64,000 nt of DNA, taken from Pelagibacterium lentulum. GTDB lineage: Bacteria > Pseudomonadota > Alphaproteobacteria > Rhizobiales > Devosiaceae. Positions 44,269 to 53,205 of the stretch are shown here, one piece after another (positions within the stretch are counted from its first letter, which is position 1; each line of letters begins with the position of its first letter). The DNA lies in assembly GCF_003992625.1 (NCBI RefSeq), contig NZ_RZMW01000003.1, forward strand, positions 1 through 64,000, in the 5' to 3' direction. The notes under the pieces are model-generated. The model saw nothing but the letters and a program-made list of their open reading frames with translations. It searched no databases and was not told the DNA's origin. Both the position numbers and the translations under genes were made by a program.

Positions 44269-45954
44269 TCAATCCAGCAACCATGAGGGAAGACGCGCGG
44301 GTGCCGAACCAGTCAGGGCGGCCGTGATGCAATCGGCAAAGGTGCCAAGCCTTACCGAACGGCCCGAGAGTCCGGGGCCGTAATGGGCATATTTACCGGA
44401 ATCGGTGAGAACGGTTTTTGCTTTTGGTGGAAAAACCGGTTCTGAAATCGAGCACCAGCACAGATCGGAAACGACGGTGACGCCGCTTTGTTTGAGCCGG
44501 GCGAGCGTGCCATCGTGCGCGATTGTGCCTTTGATGGCCGGGCCGATGGTCAGGATCACGGCGGTATCGGGGTGGACATGCTTGCCGTCAAGCGCTGTGG
44601 CAAGCGCGCGGCATTCGTCCACCGAGGCGTGCGGGCTGCCAATGGCCACGAGATCGATTTTATCGGGCCCGGCATTGAGCTTTTGCCAGACCGTGCGCAT
44701 TTGCGCAGTGTCGATTGCGATATGGTGCGTATCGGGAGCGACAGTGTCAGCTTCCGGGGTTATGCCCTCGATATGGAGCATAGGCGCTGCCGAGGTTGTG
44801 CCGAACGCCGCGCAGAGCGCCTTGAGGTCGTCGCGACTGGGTTTGGCCGAGGCAACGCCGCGCAGGAGCGGGATCTGGTTGGGGGCGGCAAGCCCTGCCA
44901 TATAGCCGATGAGCGGCCAAAAGGCGTTTTCGATATTTTTTGGCAGTGCGATGTCGAGAACGCGCTGCGCTTTGCGGTGGCTGTCGAGATAAACGCCCGA
45001 TAGCGGCGCGCGGCCCGTCAGCGCAATGCAGAGATCGAGGAAATCGGGATGTTTCGCTGTGCGGGCGCCAAGAACCGAATTGGCGAAAATTACCGCATTG
45101 GATTCCGACCAGCCGATGGCTTCTCCCTTGACCGGCGCGGTGTCGAGCAAATAGGGCGCGCAGGTGAAGCTGGGCTGGCAGCCCATTTGCACATAGGCGT
45201 CGGCCAACTCCTGAGCCGGGGCCCCGAACCGGGGCGGAACGCCCTGGGCGCGCCAATGGGCGTGATCGACCGAGATCGCGTTCATGGTCGTGGGGATCAC
45301 GACCTTGCCGCCGAGATCGGCCATCTTGCGCGCAAAGGTCAGATTGGCCGGGCTGGCATAGATGCAACCGTCGATATGAGCCTGAGTGACATCGACGAGC
45401 TGTTTTGCCCCTTGCTGGATGGCCATGGCGCATAAAATACGCATAGCCTGGGCGGTGGCCGGTCCATCGCGCCCATCAAGCATGGCCATGTCAGTTTCGG
45501 TCAACTGGAGTTGGGATGCCGGGGGCGGGGCGACGGGGATTTCAAATTCATTGGCGATGATGGCCGTCTCGGTGATCCTTACCGAGCGCGTATCGCCAAG
45601 GGCTGCAAAAGTGTCCGGATTGACCCGCAGGACGGGGACGGATTTGTCGAAGATTTGCGCGACCAATGCCCCAAGGGTAAGGACGTCCTCGTCATCGCGG
45701 AAAATCAGCGCGGCGGGTGCACGGTCATTGAGCGCCAGATCGAGCAAAACGCCCGAACCGGTGCACGATCCCCGGCTCGAGGGCATGAGCAGGATCGTGC
45801 CGGAAATCGCTGTCCCGTGGAGCGGGTGATAGACGTCGATGATCTTGCCGGTTGCCGGATCGACCCCGCCCCAAAAGCTCAAGGGTTCGTCCGATACAAC
45901 GACCGGGCCGCTGGCTGTACCGCTAATAATTGATTGCGCGGCAAGCCGGGTCAT
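44269..45954 (-). CDS. Aconitase X, cis-3-hydroxy-L-proline dehydratase (fused)
   Basis: 561 residues combining the small swivelling domain (about 1-140, [28 protein letters not shown]) and the large catalytic domain (about 150-561, [24 protein letters not shown]... [32 protein letters not shown]) in one chain. Bacterial aconitase X enzymes have been shown to be cis-3-hydroxy-L-proline dehydratases, giving delta1-pyrroline-2-carboxylate; neighbours here agree. The start overlaps the epimerase stop (ATGA). The C-terminal [17 protein letters not shown] and [12 protein letters not shown] segments carry candidate Cys ligands. Confidence 0.9.
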   Translation of the reverse strand: MTRLAAQSIISGTASGPVVVSDEPLSFWGGVDPATGKIIDVYHPLHGTAISGTILLMPSSRGSCTGSGVLLDLALNDRAPAALIFRDDEDVLTLGALVAQIFDKSVPVLRVNPDTFAALGDTRSVRITETAIIANEFEIPVAPPPASQLQLTETDMAMLDGRDGPATAQAMRILCAMAIQQGAKQLVDVTQAHIDGCIYASPANLTFARKMADLGGKVVIPTTMNAISVDHAHWRAQGVPPRFGAPAQELADAYVQMGCQPSFTCAPYLLDTAPVKGEAIGWSESNAVIFANSVLGARTAKHPDFLDLCIALTGRAPLSGVYLDSHRKAQRVLDIALPKNIENAFWPLIGYMAGLAAPNQIPLLRGVASAKPSRDDLKALCAAFGTTSAAPMLHIEGITPEADTVAPDTHHIAIDTAQMRTVWQKLNAGPDKIDLVAIGSPHASVDECRALATALDGKHVHPDTAVILTIGPAIKGTIAHDGTLARLKQSGVTVVSDLCWCSISEPVFPPKAKTVLTDSGKYAHYGPGLSGRSVRLGTFADCITAALTGSAPARLPSWLLD

Positions 45955-46952
45955 TTGACAGTAAACCCGTGGGCGAAGGGATCGCGGTCATCGATAAAGA
46001 TTGTGTTGAGCCCGGTCTGGCGTGCCCAGCCGGCAATGGAGGGAATGATGGCGGGCTTGCCCGCAACGGTCACTTCGTCCTCAACCCGCCCTTTGAACAT
46101 CGAGCCGATGATCGATTCATGGATGAATTCATTACCCTTTTTGAGCCTGCCCTTTGCGTGCCATTGGGCCATGCGGGCCGAGGTGCCCGTACCGCAGGGT
46201 GAGCGGTCGATGGCCTTGTCGCCGTAAAAAACTGCGTTCCGTGCGGTGGCTTCGGGCCGGGTCGGCTTGCCGGTCCAGAGAATGTGGGACAGCCCGTTAA
46301 TGGCAGGGTTTTCCGGGTGCTCGAATGTGTATTTTTCGTTGAGTGCGCGGCGCAGTTCAGGGCTCCAGCGCAAGAGATCGGATGCGGCGACATCGGCCAT
46401 ATCGGCTATGGCGTCCTGGGGATCGACAATCGCGTAGAAATTGCCGCCATAGGCGACATCGACCGTGACCTCGCCGAGCCCATCCACTTGGGCGGAAAGC
46501 CCTTCTGAATGCAGGAAGGCCGGTACGTTGGTCAGGCGCACCTCTTCGACATAATCGCCAACCTGCTTGTACTGGGCCACGACAAGACCGGCGGGGGTGT
46601 CGAGCCTTACGATGCCGGGCGTCTTTGGTGTGACAAGTCCCTGCTCGATCATCATCGTGACCGTACCGATGGTGCCGTGTCCGCACATGGGCAGGCAGCC
46701 CGAGGTCTCGATAAACAGGATCGCGATGTCGCAATCCTCGCGGGTGGGTGGATAGAGGATCGAGCCGGACATGACATCATGGCCGCGCGGCTCGAACATC
46801 AGCCCGAGCCGTATCCAGTCATACTCGGCCAGAAAATGCGCCCGGCGCTCCATCATGGTCTTACCTTCAAGGCGCGGGCCACCCCCGGCAACGAGCCGGA
46901 CCGGATTGCCGCAGGTGTGGCCATCGATGCAAAAGAATGTGTGTCTGGTCAT
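45951..46952 (-). CDS. 4-hydroxyproline 2-epimerase (proline racemase superfamily)
   Basis: 333 residues. Both catalytic cysteines are present: Cys90 in [10 protein letters not shown] and Cys253 in [14 protein letters not shown]. With the start [21 protein letters not shown] this is the pattern of hydroxyproline-2-epimerases, which turn trans-4-hydroxy-L-proline into cis-4-hydroxy-D-proline. The D-product suits the FAD dehydrogenase gene 4 bases upstream. The start is the Met opening MTRHTFF; an in-frame Met 11 codons upstream lies inside the neighbouring gene. Confidence 0.94.
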   Translation of the reverse strand: MTRHTFFCIDGHTCGNPVRLVAGGGPRLEGKTMMERRAHFLAEYDWIRLGLMFEPRGHDVMSGSILYPPTREDCDIAILFIETSGCLPMCGHGTIGTVTMMIEQGLVTPKTPGIVRLDTPAGLVVAQYKQVGDYVEEVRLTNVPAFLHSEGLSAQVDGLGEVTVDVAYGGNFYAIVDPQDAIADMADVAASDLLRWSPELRRALNEKYTFEHPENPAINGLSHILWTGKPTRPEATARNAVFYGDKAIDRSPCGTGTSARMAQWHAKGRLKKGNEFIHESIIGSMFKGRVEDEVTVAGKPAIIPSIAGWARQTGLNTIFIDDRDPFAHGFTVK

Positions 46953-46956
46953 TTTT

Positions 46957-48204
46957 CTAGAACCGTTCAGCCCGATAGGGCGCAATGTCGATAGGCAGAG
47001 GCTGGTCCAGCGCGATATCGCGGACGAGCCTTGCGGTTGCTGCCGATTGGGTGAGGCCCAGATGCCCGTGGCCGAAGGCCATGATAACCCGATTGGCTTT
47101 CTTCGAGCGACCGATCACGGGAATGGTATCGGGCAATGATGGCCTGAAGCCCATCCATTGTCTGCCATTTTCGGTTCTAAGCCCCGGCAGGATGGCTTTT
47201 GTCTTTTCCACCATGATTTCGGAACGCCGGTAATCGGGTGCGCGGTCAAGGCCGCCCAATTCCACCGCGCCGCCAATGCGCAGGCCCGTATCGAGCGGGG
47301 TGATGACAAAACCATCGCCAGGGATCACGAGCTGACGCTTGAGATCGAATGCGCCCTTGGGGAAGGTCGTGTTGTAACCACGTTCGGTTTCGAGCGGAAT
47401 GGCGTGACCCAATTGTGCTGCAAGTTTGTGCGACCACGCGCCGGCAGCGATGACGAGCTGGCCGGTATTGATAGTGCGGCCATCGGCAAGGGCGACCGAG
47501 ACGCCATCTGCGGTCTGGGCAACGGATTTGACTTCTGCGGTTTCCAGCGTAGCGCCCTTGGCGATCGCCGCCTTGCCGATGCCGATTGCAACGTCATAGG
47601 GATCGGAAACGGTGAGCCATTGGGGCACGAAGGTGGCGTGGGTAAAGCTGGCACCAAGCCCTGGCTGGAGGTCTGCGAGGCGGTTGCCGCTTACATGCTC
47701 GAAATCGATCCCGTGCGCGGCGCGCAGATCCCATATCTGACGGGCCGCCGAGAAGGCTTTTTCGCCTTTGTAGAGATAAAGCGCGCCGTCATGACGCAAG
47801 AGGTCGGCAATTCCGGCATCCTCGAAAAGCGGTTCGGCCTCGGTGCGGGCGAGATTCATCAGGGCCGCTTGGGCAATTGTGCTTGCCTTGTACCGATCAG
47901 GCAGCGAGGCGCGGAAAAAGCGCAGCATCCAGGGTAGGATTTTCGGGGCGTAGGCGGGCGGGATCGAAAGCGGCCCGAGGGGGTCGAACAACCATTTGGG
48001 TGCTTTGAGGATCATGCCGGGCGAGGCCAGCGGCTCGATATCGGCAAAGGCCAGCGCGCCGGCATTGCCGCGGCTGGTTTCCTCGGCCATGCCCTTTTTA
48101 TCGATCAAAATGACACTTTGGCCCGTTTCGGCAAGCCGTAAGGCAATCGAAAGGCCGATGATACCGGCCCCGATGACGCAGAAATCATAATGAGGGTGCG
48201 CCAA
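46957..48204 (-). CDS. FAD-dependent D-amino-acid (D-hydroxyproline) dehydrogenase
   Basis: 415 residues, DadA-like. The FAD-binding GxGxxG is VIGAGIIGLSIALRLAETG (about residues 10-28); SRGNAGALAFADIEPLASPGM and the C-terminal FGHGHLGLTQSAATARLVRDI fit the glycine/D-amino-acid oxidase family. Beside the epimerase it most likely oxidises cis-4-hydroxy-D-proline to delta1-pyrroline-4-hydroxy-2-carboxylate. The start is a TTG with GGAG about 12 bases upstream. A strong stem-loop (48236-48266) separates it from the ATPase gene. Confidence 0.92.
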   Translation of the reverse strand: MAHPHYDFCVIGAGIIGLSIALRLAETGQSVILIDKKGMAEETSRGNAGALAFADIEPLASPGMILKAPKWLFDPLGPLSIPPAYAPKILPWMLRFFRASLPDRYKASTIAQAALMNLARTEAEPLFEDAGIADLLRHDGALYLYKGEKAFSAARQIWDLRAAHGIDFEHVSGNRLADLQPGLGASFTHATFVPQWLTVSDPYDVAIGIGKAAIAKGATLETAEVKSVAQTADGVSVALADGRTINTGQLVIAAGAWSHKLAAQLGHAIPLETERGYNTTFPKGAFDLKRQLVIPGDGFVITPLDTGLRIGGAVELGGLDRAPDYRRSEIMVEKTKAILPGLRTENGRQWMGFRPSLPDTIPVIGRSKKANRVIMAFGHGHLGLTQSAATARLVRDIALDQPLPIDIAPYRAERF

Positions 48205-48235
48205 TTGTTCTTATTACTCCGGGAAAGAAAGTTCG

Positions 48236-48266
48236 GTTCGGGCGGATTGCGTTCTCCCGCCCGAAC
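48236..48266 (-). promoter_or_regulatory. Intra-operon stem-loop between transporter and enzyme genes
   Basis: A perfect 10-bp inverted repeat, GTTCGGGCGG with CCGCCCGAAC and an 11-base loop, lies between the ATPase stop (48275) and the dehydrogenase start (48204). No T tract is present. It may act as an RNA processing or stability boundary inside the hydroxyproline operon. Confidence 0.65.
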
Positions 48267-48274
48267 GCAAGCTA

Positions 48275-48997
48275 TTACAATACAGATTTCAAAAACGCGG
48301 CAGTCTCGGGGCGCTCGGGTGTCTCGAAAATCTGCTTGGGGCTGCCGATTTCATGGATCAGCCCGTCCTTGAAGAAGGCCACACGGTTAGAGACTTCACG
48401 GGCAAAAGCCATTTCATGGGTCACAACGATCATGGTCATGCCTTCGGACGCCAAAAGCCGCATGGTGTCGAGCACTTCGCCCACAAGCTGGGGGTCGAGC
48501 GCCGAGGTCACTTCGTCAAACAGCATGTATTTGGGGCTCATTGACAAGGCGCGGGCAATCGCCATGCGCTGCTGCTGGCCGCCTGAGAGCTTTGAGGGAT
48601 AAACCTTAAGTTTGTCGCCAAGCCCGACATGCTCAAGCTGCTTTATGGCGATTTCATCGGCTTCGGCTCTGGATTTTCCCAGAACCTTGCGCAGGGCGAG
48701 GGTTGTGTTCTCCAGAACCGTGAGGTGCGGAAACGCGTTCCATTGCTGGAAAACGATGCCGATATTGGTACGCAGCTTGTTGAGGTCGGTGCCCTTGGCA
48801 TGAACCTCGACGCCATCGACAAGGATGCGGCCGGAATCGATGGGCTCCAGCCCGTTGATGCACATGAGCATCGTCGATTTGCCCGAGCCCGACCCGCCGA
48901 TCACCGAGACGACCTCGCCACGGGCAACGTTCATGGAGACGCCCTTGATCACTTCGAGGTTGCCGAAGGATTTTCTGACGTTTTCGATCTCAATCAT
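48275..48997 (-). CDS. Polar amino-acid ABC transporter ATP-binding protein
   Basis: 240 residues, GlnQ/HisP type. Walker A GGSGSGKSTMLMCINGLE, signature LSGGQQQRMAIARALSMSP, Walker B YMLFDEVTSALDPQLV and H-loop VVTHEMAFAREVSNRVAFF. The start (MIEIENVRKSFGN) overlaps the permease stop by 8 bases; the Met seven codons upstream lies deeper in that gene. It energises uptake of the operon's presumed hydroxyproline substrate. Confidence 0.95.
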   Translation of the reverse strand: MIEIENVRKSFGNLEVIKGVSMNVARGEVVSVIGGSGSGKSTMLMCINGLEPIDSGRILVDGVEVHAKGTDLNKLRTNIGIVFQQWNAFPHLTVLENTTLALRKVLGKSRAEADEIAIKQLEHVGLGDKLKVYPSKLSGGQQQRMAIARALSMSPKYMLFDEVTSALDPQLVGEVLDTMRLLASEGMTMIVVTHEMAFAREVSNRVAFFKDGLIHEIGSPKQIFETPERPETAAFLKSVL

Positions 48998-49646
48998 TTT
49001 CGCGCCATTTCTTTTCAAGGTGAGCGCCCAGGCGGGAAACGGGGAAGCTCACAAGGAAGTAGATGAGGCCGGCAATCGCAAGGATCACAAGGGCCTCGTG
49101 GGGTTTACGGGTGATGATAATCTGGGACGAGCGCAACAGCTCGATCACACCGATCGCATAGACCAGAGCGGTGTCTTTCATCACTCCGAGCGTCAGTCCG
49201 ATCCAGCTCGGCAACATGACCCGGGTGCCGAGCGGCAAGACGATATAGGTCATATCCTGCCAGTAGTTCATGCCCAGCGAACGTGCTGCGCGTCGGGTCG
49301 TGATCGGCACGGCCAGAATGCCGCCGCGCACGATTTCAGTGCAGAACGCCGACGTATAGGCGGCAAGCACGACGCAGCCCACGACAAAGGGATTCATGCC
49401 CCAGCCCAGGATCGACTGGAAGGAATTGAACAGGATGAACTGGATCAGCAAGGGCACCGAGCGCAGAACGTCGAGAACGGTCCCCATGGAGTAATTAACA
49501 TACCAGGGCGATTGCGCACGGATCAGGCCGAAAACGACGCCCGCCAATGTGCCACCGAGCATGGCCCAGAAGGTGATGGCCAGGGTCAGACCGGCCCCGG
49601 TCATCATGAAGGTGATATCGCCCCAGGTAACGGAAGTGCCTAACAT
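48990..49646 (-). CDS. Polar amino-acid ABC transporter permease 2
   Basis: 218 residues with about five membrane helices, HisM/HisQ family. The signature is GGILAVPITTRRAARSLGMNYWQDMTYIVLPLGTRVMLPSW. It starts 14 bases after the first permease and overlaps the ATPase gene by 8 bases. Confidence 0.94.
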   Translation of the reverse strand: MLGTSVTWGDITFMMTGAGLTLAITFWAMLGGTLAGVVFGLIRAQSPWYVNYSMGTVLDVLRSVPLLIQFILFNSFQSILGWGMNPFVVGCVVLAAYTSAFCTEIVRGGILAVPITTRRAARSLGMNYWQDMTYIVLPLGTRVMLPSWIGLTLGVMKDTALVYAIGVIELLRSSQIIITRKPHEALVILAIAGLIYFLVSFPVSRLGAHLEKKWREND

Positions 49647-49660
49647 ATCTGTCGCCCCCC

Positions 49661-50386
49661 TTAGTACCGGAACAGTCGCCAGGCGATGAGACGGGCGCCG
49701 CCCGTCACGATCTTGGCGATGACGTAATAGATGGCCGCAGCAAGGGCGAAGAACTCGAAGGTGCGGAAGGTGCGCGCATTGAGTTCCTGAGTCACCCCGG
49801 TCAGATCGGTATTGAGACCCACAAAGATCCCGATCGATGTCATAAGGATCGCCCAGACCATCTGATTGGTCATGGGATGGAAAACGGCCCGGAACATCTG
49901 CGGTAGAACGATCAGCCGGAAGGCGGCAAAGGCACCAAAGCCCAGCGAACGGGCCGCACGGGTTTGCGTAGGAGGAACGGCCCGCAACCCGCCGCGGAAG
50001 GTTTCGGCGAGATAGCCCGCATTGTTAAACGCGATGCCGACGAGAACGGCCCAATAGGAATCGAGATAGAAAATGTTGATTCCCATGGCTCGGAAATTGA
50101 TGCCGAAGGCTCCGGCGACAAGCTGGAGCACCGCGGGAATGCCGAAATAGATCATATAGACCTGGAATAGCGCCGGCGTGTTGCGGGCAACTTCGATCCA
50201 GGTCACTGCAAACCAGCGCAAGGGCGCCAAACGCGCTTCCTTGGCTACAGCTAGTGCTACACCCAGAACGATGCCGATGATCATGGAAAGCACCGCGATC
50301 TGGAGCGTGATCAGCGCACCATCGAGCATCTGGGGCAGGGCGCGGAAGGCCTGATTCCAGTGAAAGGTATAATTGATATCGAACAT
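49661..50386 (-). CDS. Polar amino-acid ABC transporter permease 1
   Basis: 241 residues with about five membrane helices. It has ITLQIAVLSMIIGIVLGVALAVAKEARLAPLRW and the coupling loop FRGGLRAVPPTQTRAARSLGFGAFAAFRLIVLPQMFRAVF. The start (MFDINYTFHW) has GAGGAAG 8 bases upstream; a longer in-frame extension reads into the intergenic hairpin and the binding-protein gene. Confidence 0.94.
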   Translation of the reverse strand: MFDINYTFHWNQAFRALPQMLDGALITLQIAVLSMIIGIVLGVALAVAKEARLAPLRWFAVTWIEVARNTPALFQVYMIYFGIPAVLQLVAGAFGINFRAMGINIFYLDSYWAVLVGIAFNNAGYLAETFRGGLRAVPPTQTRAARSLGFGAFAAFRLIVLPQMFRAVFHPMTNQMVWAILMTSIGIFVGLNTDLTGVTQELNARTFRTFEFFALAAAIYYVIAKIVTGGARLIAWRLFRY

Positions 50387-50461
50387 GCGCGTCTTCCTCG
50401 GTTGCGCGCTACCCCTTGGGTTTCGCCGACCCCTCGTGTGCGCTCCAGAAGAATGAGCGAA

Positions 50462-50484
50462 CGGGGGATCGCACGGATCCCCCG
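50462..50484 (-). promoter_or_regulatory. Intra-operon stem-loop after the amino-acid binding-protein gene
   Basis: cgggggatc and gatcccccg form a perfect 9-bp stem with a 5-base loop, 16 bases past the stop of the binding-protein gene on the minus strand. No T tract follows. It matches the position of hairpins in the sugar and peptide ABC operons. Confidence 0.7.
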
Positions 50485-50499
50485 CCCGGTGAGTCTGGC

Positions 50500-51318
50500 T
50501 TAGTAATAGGTGCCGGGCACCATCAGAGACGGAGGCGTGGCGCCGCCGCCGACCCATTTTTCGAACAGCTCATGATAGCGGCCGGTGCGGTATTGCTGAT
50601 GGACGAACAGGTTGAGATAGTTGAGCAACCCATATTCCTCACGCAGCGCGATCACCGAAACATAATCGGCCAGGTACGGCGCGTCGCCTGCAATGACGAA
50701 GCCATCGAAGTTACCCGATTCCACGGTTGCCGCAGCCACGGTGCCGGTTACGACGGTTGCGTCGATCTGACCCTGGTTCAGCGCCAGGAACACATCGGCC
50801 TGGCTCTGGAAGGTTCGGAACGAGCCGCCCGCATCCCATGCGTTGAAATCTTCCTCAAGCGCGATGGCTTCATAAACCCCGGCAACCGAACCGAGATTCT
50901 TGCCGGCAAGCTCTTCATAACTTCCAATGCCGGTATCCTCACGGGTCAGAACCACGTTGGTGAAGGCGAAATAGGGAATGGTGAAACCGATGGTCTTTGC
51001 ACGTTCAAGCGTATCGGAGGTCGAGGCAACGCCAACGTCGGCGCGACCCGAAACCAGTGCAGGAATACGATCCGGGAACGGGGTTTCCACGATCTCTGCG
51101 TCAACACCCAGCGCTGCGGCCAGGTCGTTGCAGGTGTCAACGTCAAATCCGATAGGGTTGTTGTTGTCATCGCGCGAGCCCATGGGTGGGAAGTCGAGCG
51201 TTACGGCGCAGCGCAAAACGCCGGAAGCGATGATGTCGTCGAGCTTGTCGGCGAAAACGGGGGTGGCTGCAAGGCTCAATGTCATGGCAGCAGCGCCCAG
51301 CATGACGGGTAGTTTCAT
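50500..51318 (-). CDS. Polar amino-acid ABC transporter substrate-binding protein (family 3)
   Basis: 272-residue periplasmic protein. Signal peptide of about 23 residues (ending ATPVFA), then the family-3 start LDDIIASGVLRCAVTLDFPPMG, DVDTCNDLAAALGVDAEIV and RADVGVASTSDTLERAKTIGFTIPYF. First gene of the hydroxyproline operon, so the likely ligand is a hydroxyproline isomer or proline; this rests on context. The start Met is the first before the signal peptide; an earlier in-frame Met would add 16 charged residues. Confidence 0.93.
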   Translation of the reverse strand: MKLPVMLGAAAMTLSLAATPVFADKLDDIIASGVLRCAVTLDFPPMGSRDDNNNPIGFDVDTCNDLAAALGVDAEIVETPFPDRIPALVSGRADVGVASTSDTLERAKTIGFTIPYFAFTNVVLTREDTGIGSYEELAGKNLGSVAGVYEAIALEEDFNAWDAGGSFRTFQSQADVFLALNQGQIDATVVTGTVAAATVESGNFDGFVIAGDAPYLADYVSVIALREEYGLLNYLNLFVHQQYRTGRYHELFEKWVGGGATPPSLMVPGTYY

Positions 51319-51394
51319 GATGAAATAATCCCTCTCTTTGAAATCTGACTTTGAAATGTCCCTCACCGGCCTGTTTGTTCGACCGGATTAACGA

Positions 51395-51437
51395 TTACGT
51401 TTGCATAATTGTATCCAATCTACAATATACTACGTAA
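51395..51437. promoter_or_regulatory. Candidate operator between hydroxyproline operon and its regulator
   Basis: Two nested inverted repeats share nearly one centre: TTACGT (51395-51400) with ACGTAA (51432-51437), and ATTGTA (51408-51413) with TACAAT (51421-51426). The inner arms can serve as a minus-strand -10 (TACAAT) with TTACGT as -35 at 18 bases; TATACT (51426-51431) is a possible plus-strand -10. FCD-type GntR repressors commonly bind such dyads in divergent promoters. Confidence 0.5.
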
Positions 51438-51521
51438 GGGCGCTTTCATTTTCTCGCCACACCGATGCGATTGATGGGCGTCCTAAAGGGACAGCACGCG
51501 GGCTACCGGGAGAGGCTTATT

Positions 51522-52202
51522 GTGGCCAATGGCTTGAAATTGCGGGCTTTTGACCTTGGACGGCAGGCCACATCGGCGGATGTGATCTATGACGCGCTGC
51601 GCGACGCCATTATCCGGGGCGAGTTGGAAGAAGGCGAAGCACTGCGCCAGGATACGATCGCGCGGATGTTTAATGTTTCCCGCATTCCGGTGCGTGAGGC
51701 CATGCAGCGGCTCGAAGCGCAGGGCCTTGTGATTTCAGAGCGTTACAAGGGTGTCGTGGTGGCCTCTCTGAGCCATGAGCAGATCACTGAAATCTTCCAG
51801 TTCCGTGCTCTTGTCGAACCCTCGGTCATCGAAATGGCCGTGCCGCTGATGAGTGCGAAATCGCTTGAACAGGCGCAATATTATTGCGATGCGTTCGGCG
51901 CTGAAACCGATCCGGAACGCTGGGGCGATCTCAATCGGCATTTTCACAATTGCCTCTATGTCGATTGCGACAAGCCTTATTATCTTTCGGTGATCGACAA
52001 GACCAACGATCTTGTCGAGCGCTATGTGCGTCTTGTGCTCTATCTCACCCAAGGGATGCGCAACGCGGTGGCCGAGCATCAGGCCATTCTGGACGCTTGT
52101 GTGGCAAAAAAACCCAAGCAGGCCGCTGAACTGACCCGCCAGCACATCGACAAGGCGGGCAAAACGCTTGTCAGCTATTTGCGCGATCACACAAGAAAAT
52201 AG
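51522..52202 (+). CDS. GntR-family regulator, FadR/FCD subfamily
   Basis: 226 residues. A winged helix (about 10-80, ALRDAIIRGELEEGEALRQDTIARMFNVSRIPVREAMQRLEAQGLV) is followed by an FCD ligand domain (about 90-220) with FQFRALVEPSVIEMA, DLNRHFHNCLY and AVAEHQAILDACVAKKPKQAAELTRQHI. The His/Asp residues may bind a metal. GTG at 51522 has GGAGAGG 7 bases upstream and is preferred to an ATG at 51465. Divergent from the hydroxyproline operon, which it probably controls. Confidence 0.93.
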   Translation: MANGLKLRAFDLGRQATSADVIYDALRDAIIRGELEEGEALRQDTIARMFNVSRIPVREAMQRLEAQGLVISERYKGVVVASLSHEQITEIFQFRALVEPSVIEMAVPLMSAKSLEQAQYYCDAFGAETDPERWGDLNRHFHNCLYVDCDKPYYLSVIDKTNDLVERYVRLVLYLTQGMRNAVAEHQAILDACVAKKPKQAAELTRQHIDKAGKTLVSYLRDHTRK

Positions 52203-52215
52203 GCCTATTTGCTTT

Positions 52216-53187
52216 ATGTCTGAGCCTCAGTCCACCATCCCCTTTTTCGACGCCGATCAGATCAGGGGTGCGACCCCATGGCCCCGGCTGATCGAGGCTA
52301 TCGCGCAAGGGTTTGTTTCGACCCATCATGCGCCGGACCGGCACATCCATGATCTGGCTGTGCCTGGCGAAGTCGATGCGACTGCGCTTTTGATGCCGGC
52401 CTGGATCGAGGGGGAGATCTACGGGGTCAAGCTGGCAACCATCTTTCCGTCCAACAACAAGGCAGGCGCGCGGGCGGTCAACGCGATCTATGTGCTTTTT
52501 GACGGGATGAACGGCAAGCCTCTGGCGCTGATGGATGGCGGTGAGATTACCGCGCGCCGTACCGCAGCCACATCGGCGCTGGCCGCGCGTTATCTGGCGC
52601 GCGAGGATGCCCGGACCTTGCTGGTTGTGGGTACTGGCCGCTTGCCACCGCTTTTGGCGCAGGCACACAAGGCGGTGCGCGATATCGACACTGTTCTTGT
52701 CTGGGGGCGCAATGGCGAGAAAGCCGAAAAGCTGGCCCAACGGATCGGCGCCGAACTCGACGTTGAGACAGGTGCGGTCAAAGATCTCGAGGTGGGGGTG
52801 CGGCAGGCCGATATTGTTTCATGCGCCACGATCTCGCGCGAAGCGCTGGTGCTTGGCGATTGGCTGGAGCCGGGCACCCATCTCGATCTTGTCGGCGCCT
52901 TTACCCCGCTGATGCGGGAAACGGATGCGAAGGCGGTTACACGCAGTGCCGTTTTTATCGACACGCTGGGCGGCGCAAAGGCGGAAGCGGGCGATCTGAT
53001 CCATGCCATAAATGAAGCCGCTTTTGGCTGGGACGATGTGGTGGCCGATCTGCCTGCGCTTTGCTCGGGTGCGCACAAAGGCCGGTCATCTGCCGATGAA
53101 ATCACGCTCTTTAAGTCAGTCGGAGCGGCGATCGAGGATCTGGTTGCGGCGCGGCTAACCTATAAGGCATCAACGCCCACAGGATAG
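52216..53187 (+). CDS. Delta1-pyrroline-2-carboxylate reductase (ornithine cyclodeaminase/mu-crystallin family)
   Basis: 323 residues. The family fold shows ATALLMPAWIEGEIYGVKLATIFPSNN, LMDGGEITARRTAATSALAARYLAREDARTLLVVGTGRL (NAD(P)-binding loop) and HLDLVGAFTPLMRETD. In hydroxyproline clusters this family reduces delta1-pyrroline-2-carboxylate, the product of both 3-hydroxyproline dehydratases, to L-proline. It begins 13 bases after the regulator gene, so both share the divergent promoter. Ornithine cyclodeaminase activity is the alternative but does not fit the context. Confidence 0.9.
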   Translation: MSEPQSTIPFFDADQIRGATPWPRLIEAIAQGFVSTHHAPDRHIHDLAVPGEVDATALLMPAWIEGEIYGVKLATIFPSNNKAGARAVNAIYVLFDGMNGKPLALMDGGEITARRTAATSALAARYLAREDARTLLVVGTGRLPPLLAQAHKAVRDIDTVLVWGRNGEKAEKLAQRIGAELDVETGAVKDLEVGVRQADIVSCATISREALVLGDWLEPGTHLDLVGAFTPLMRETDAKAVTRSAVFIDTLGGAKAEAGDLIHAINEAAFGWDDVVADLPALCSGAHKGRSSADEITLFKSVGAAIEDLVAARLTYKASTPTG

Positions 53188-53205
53188 AATTGTGTCTCCT
53201 GGGCC

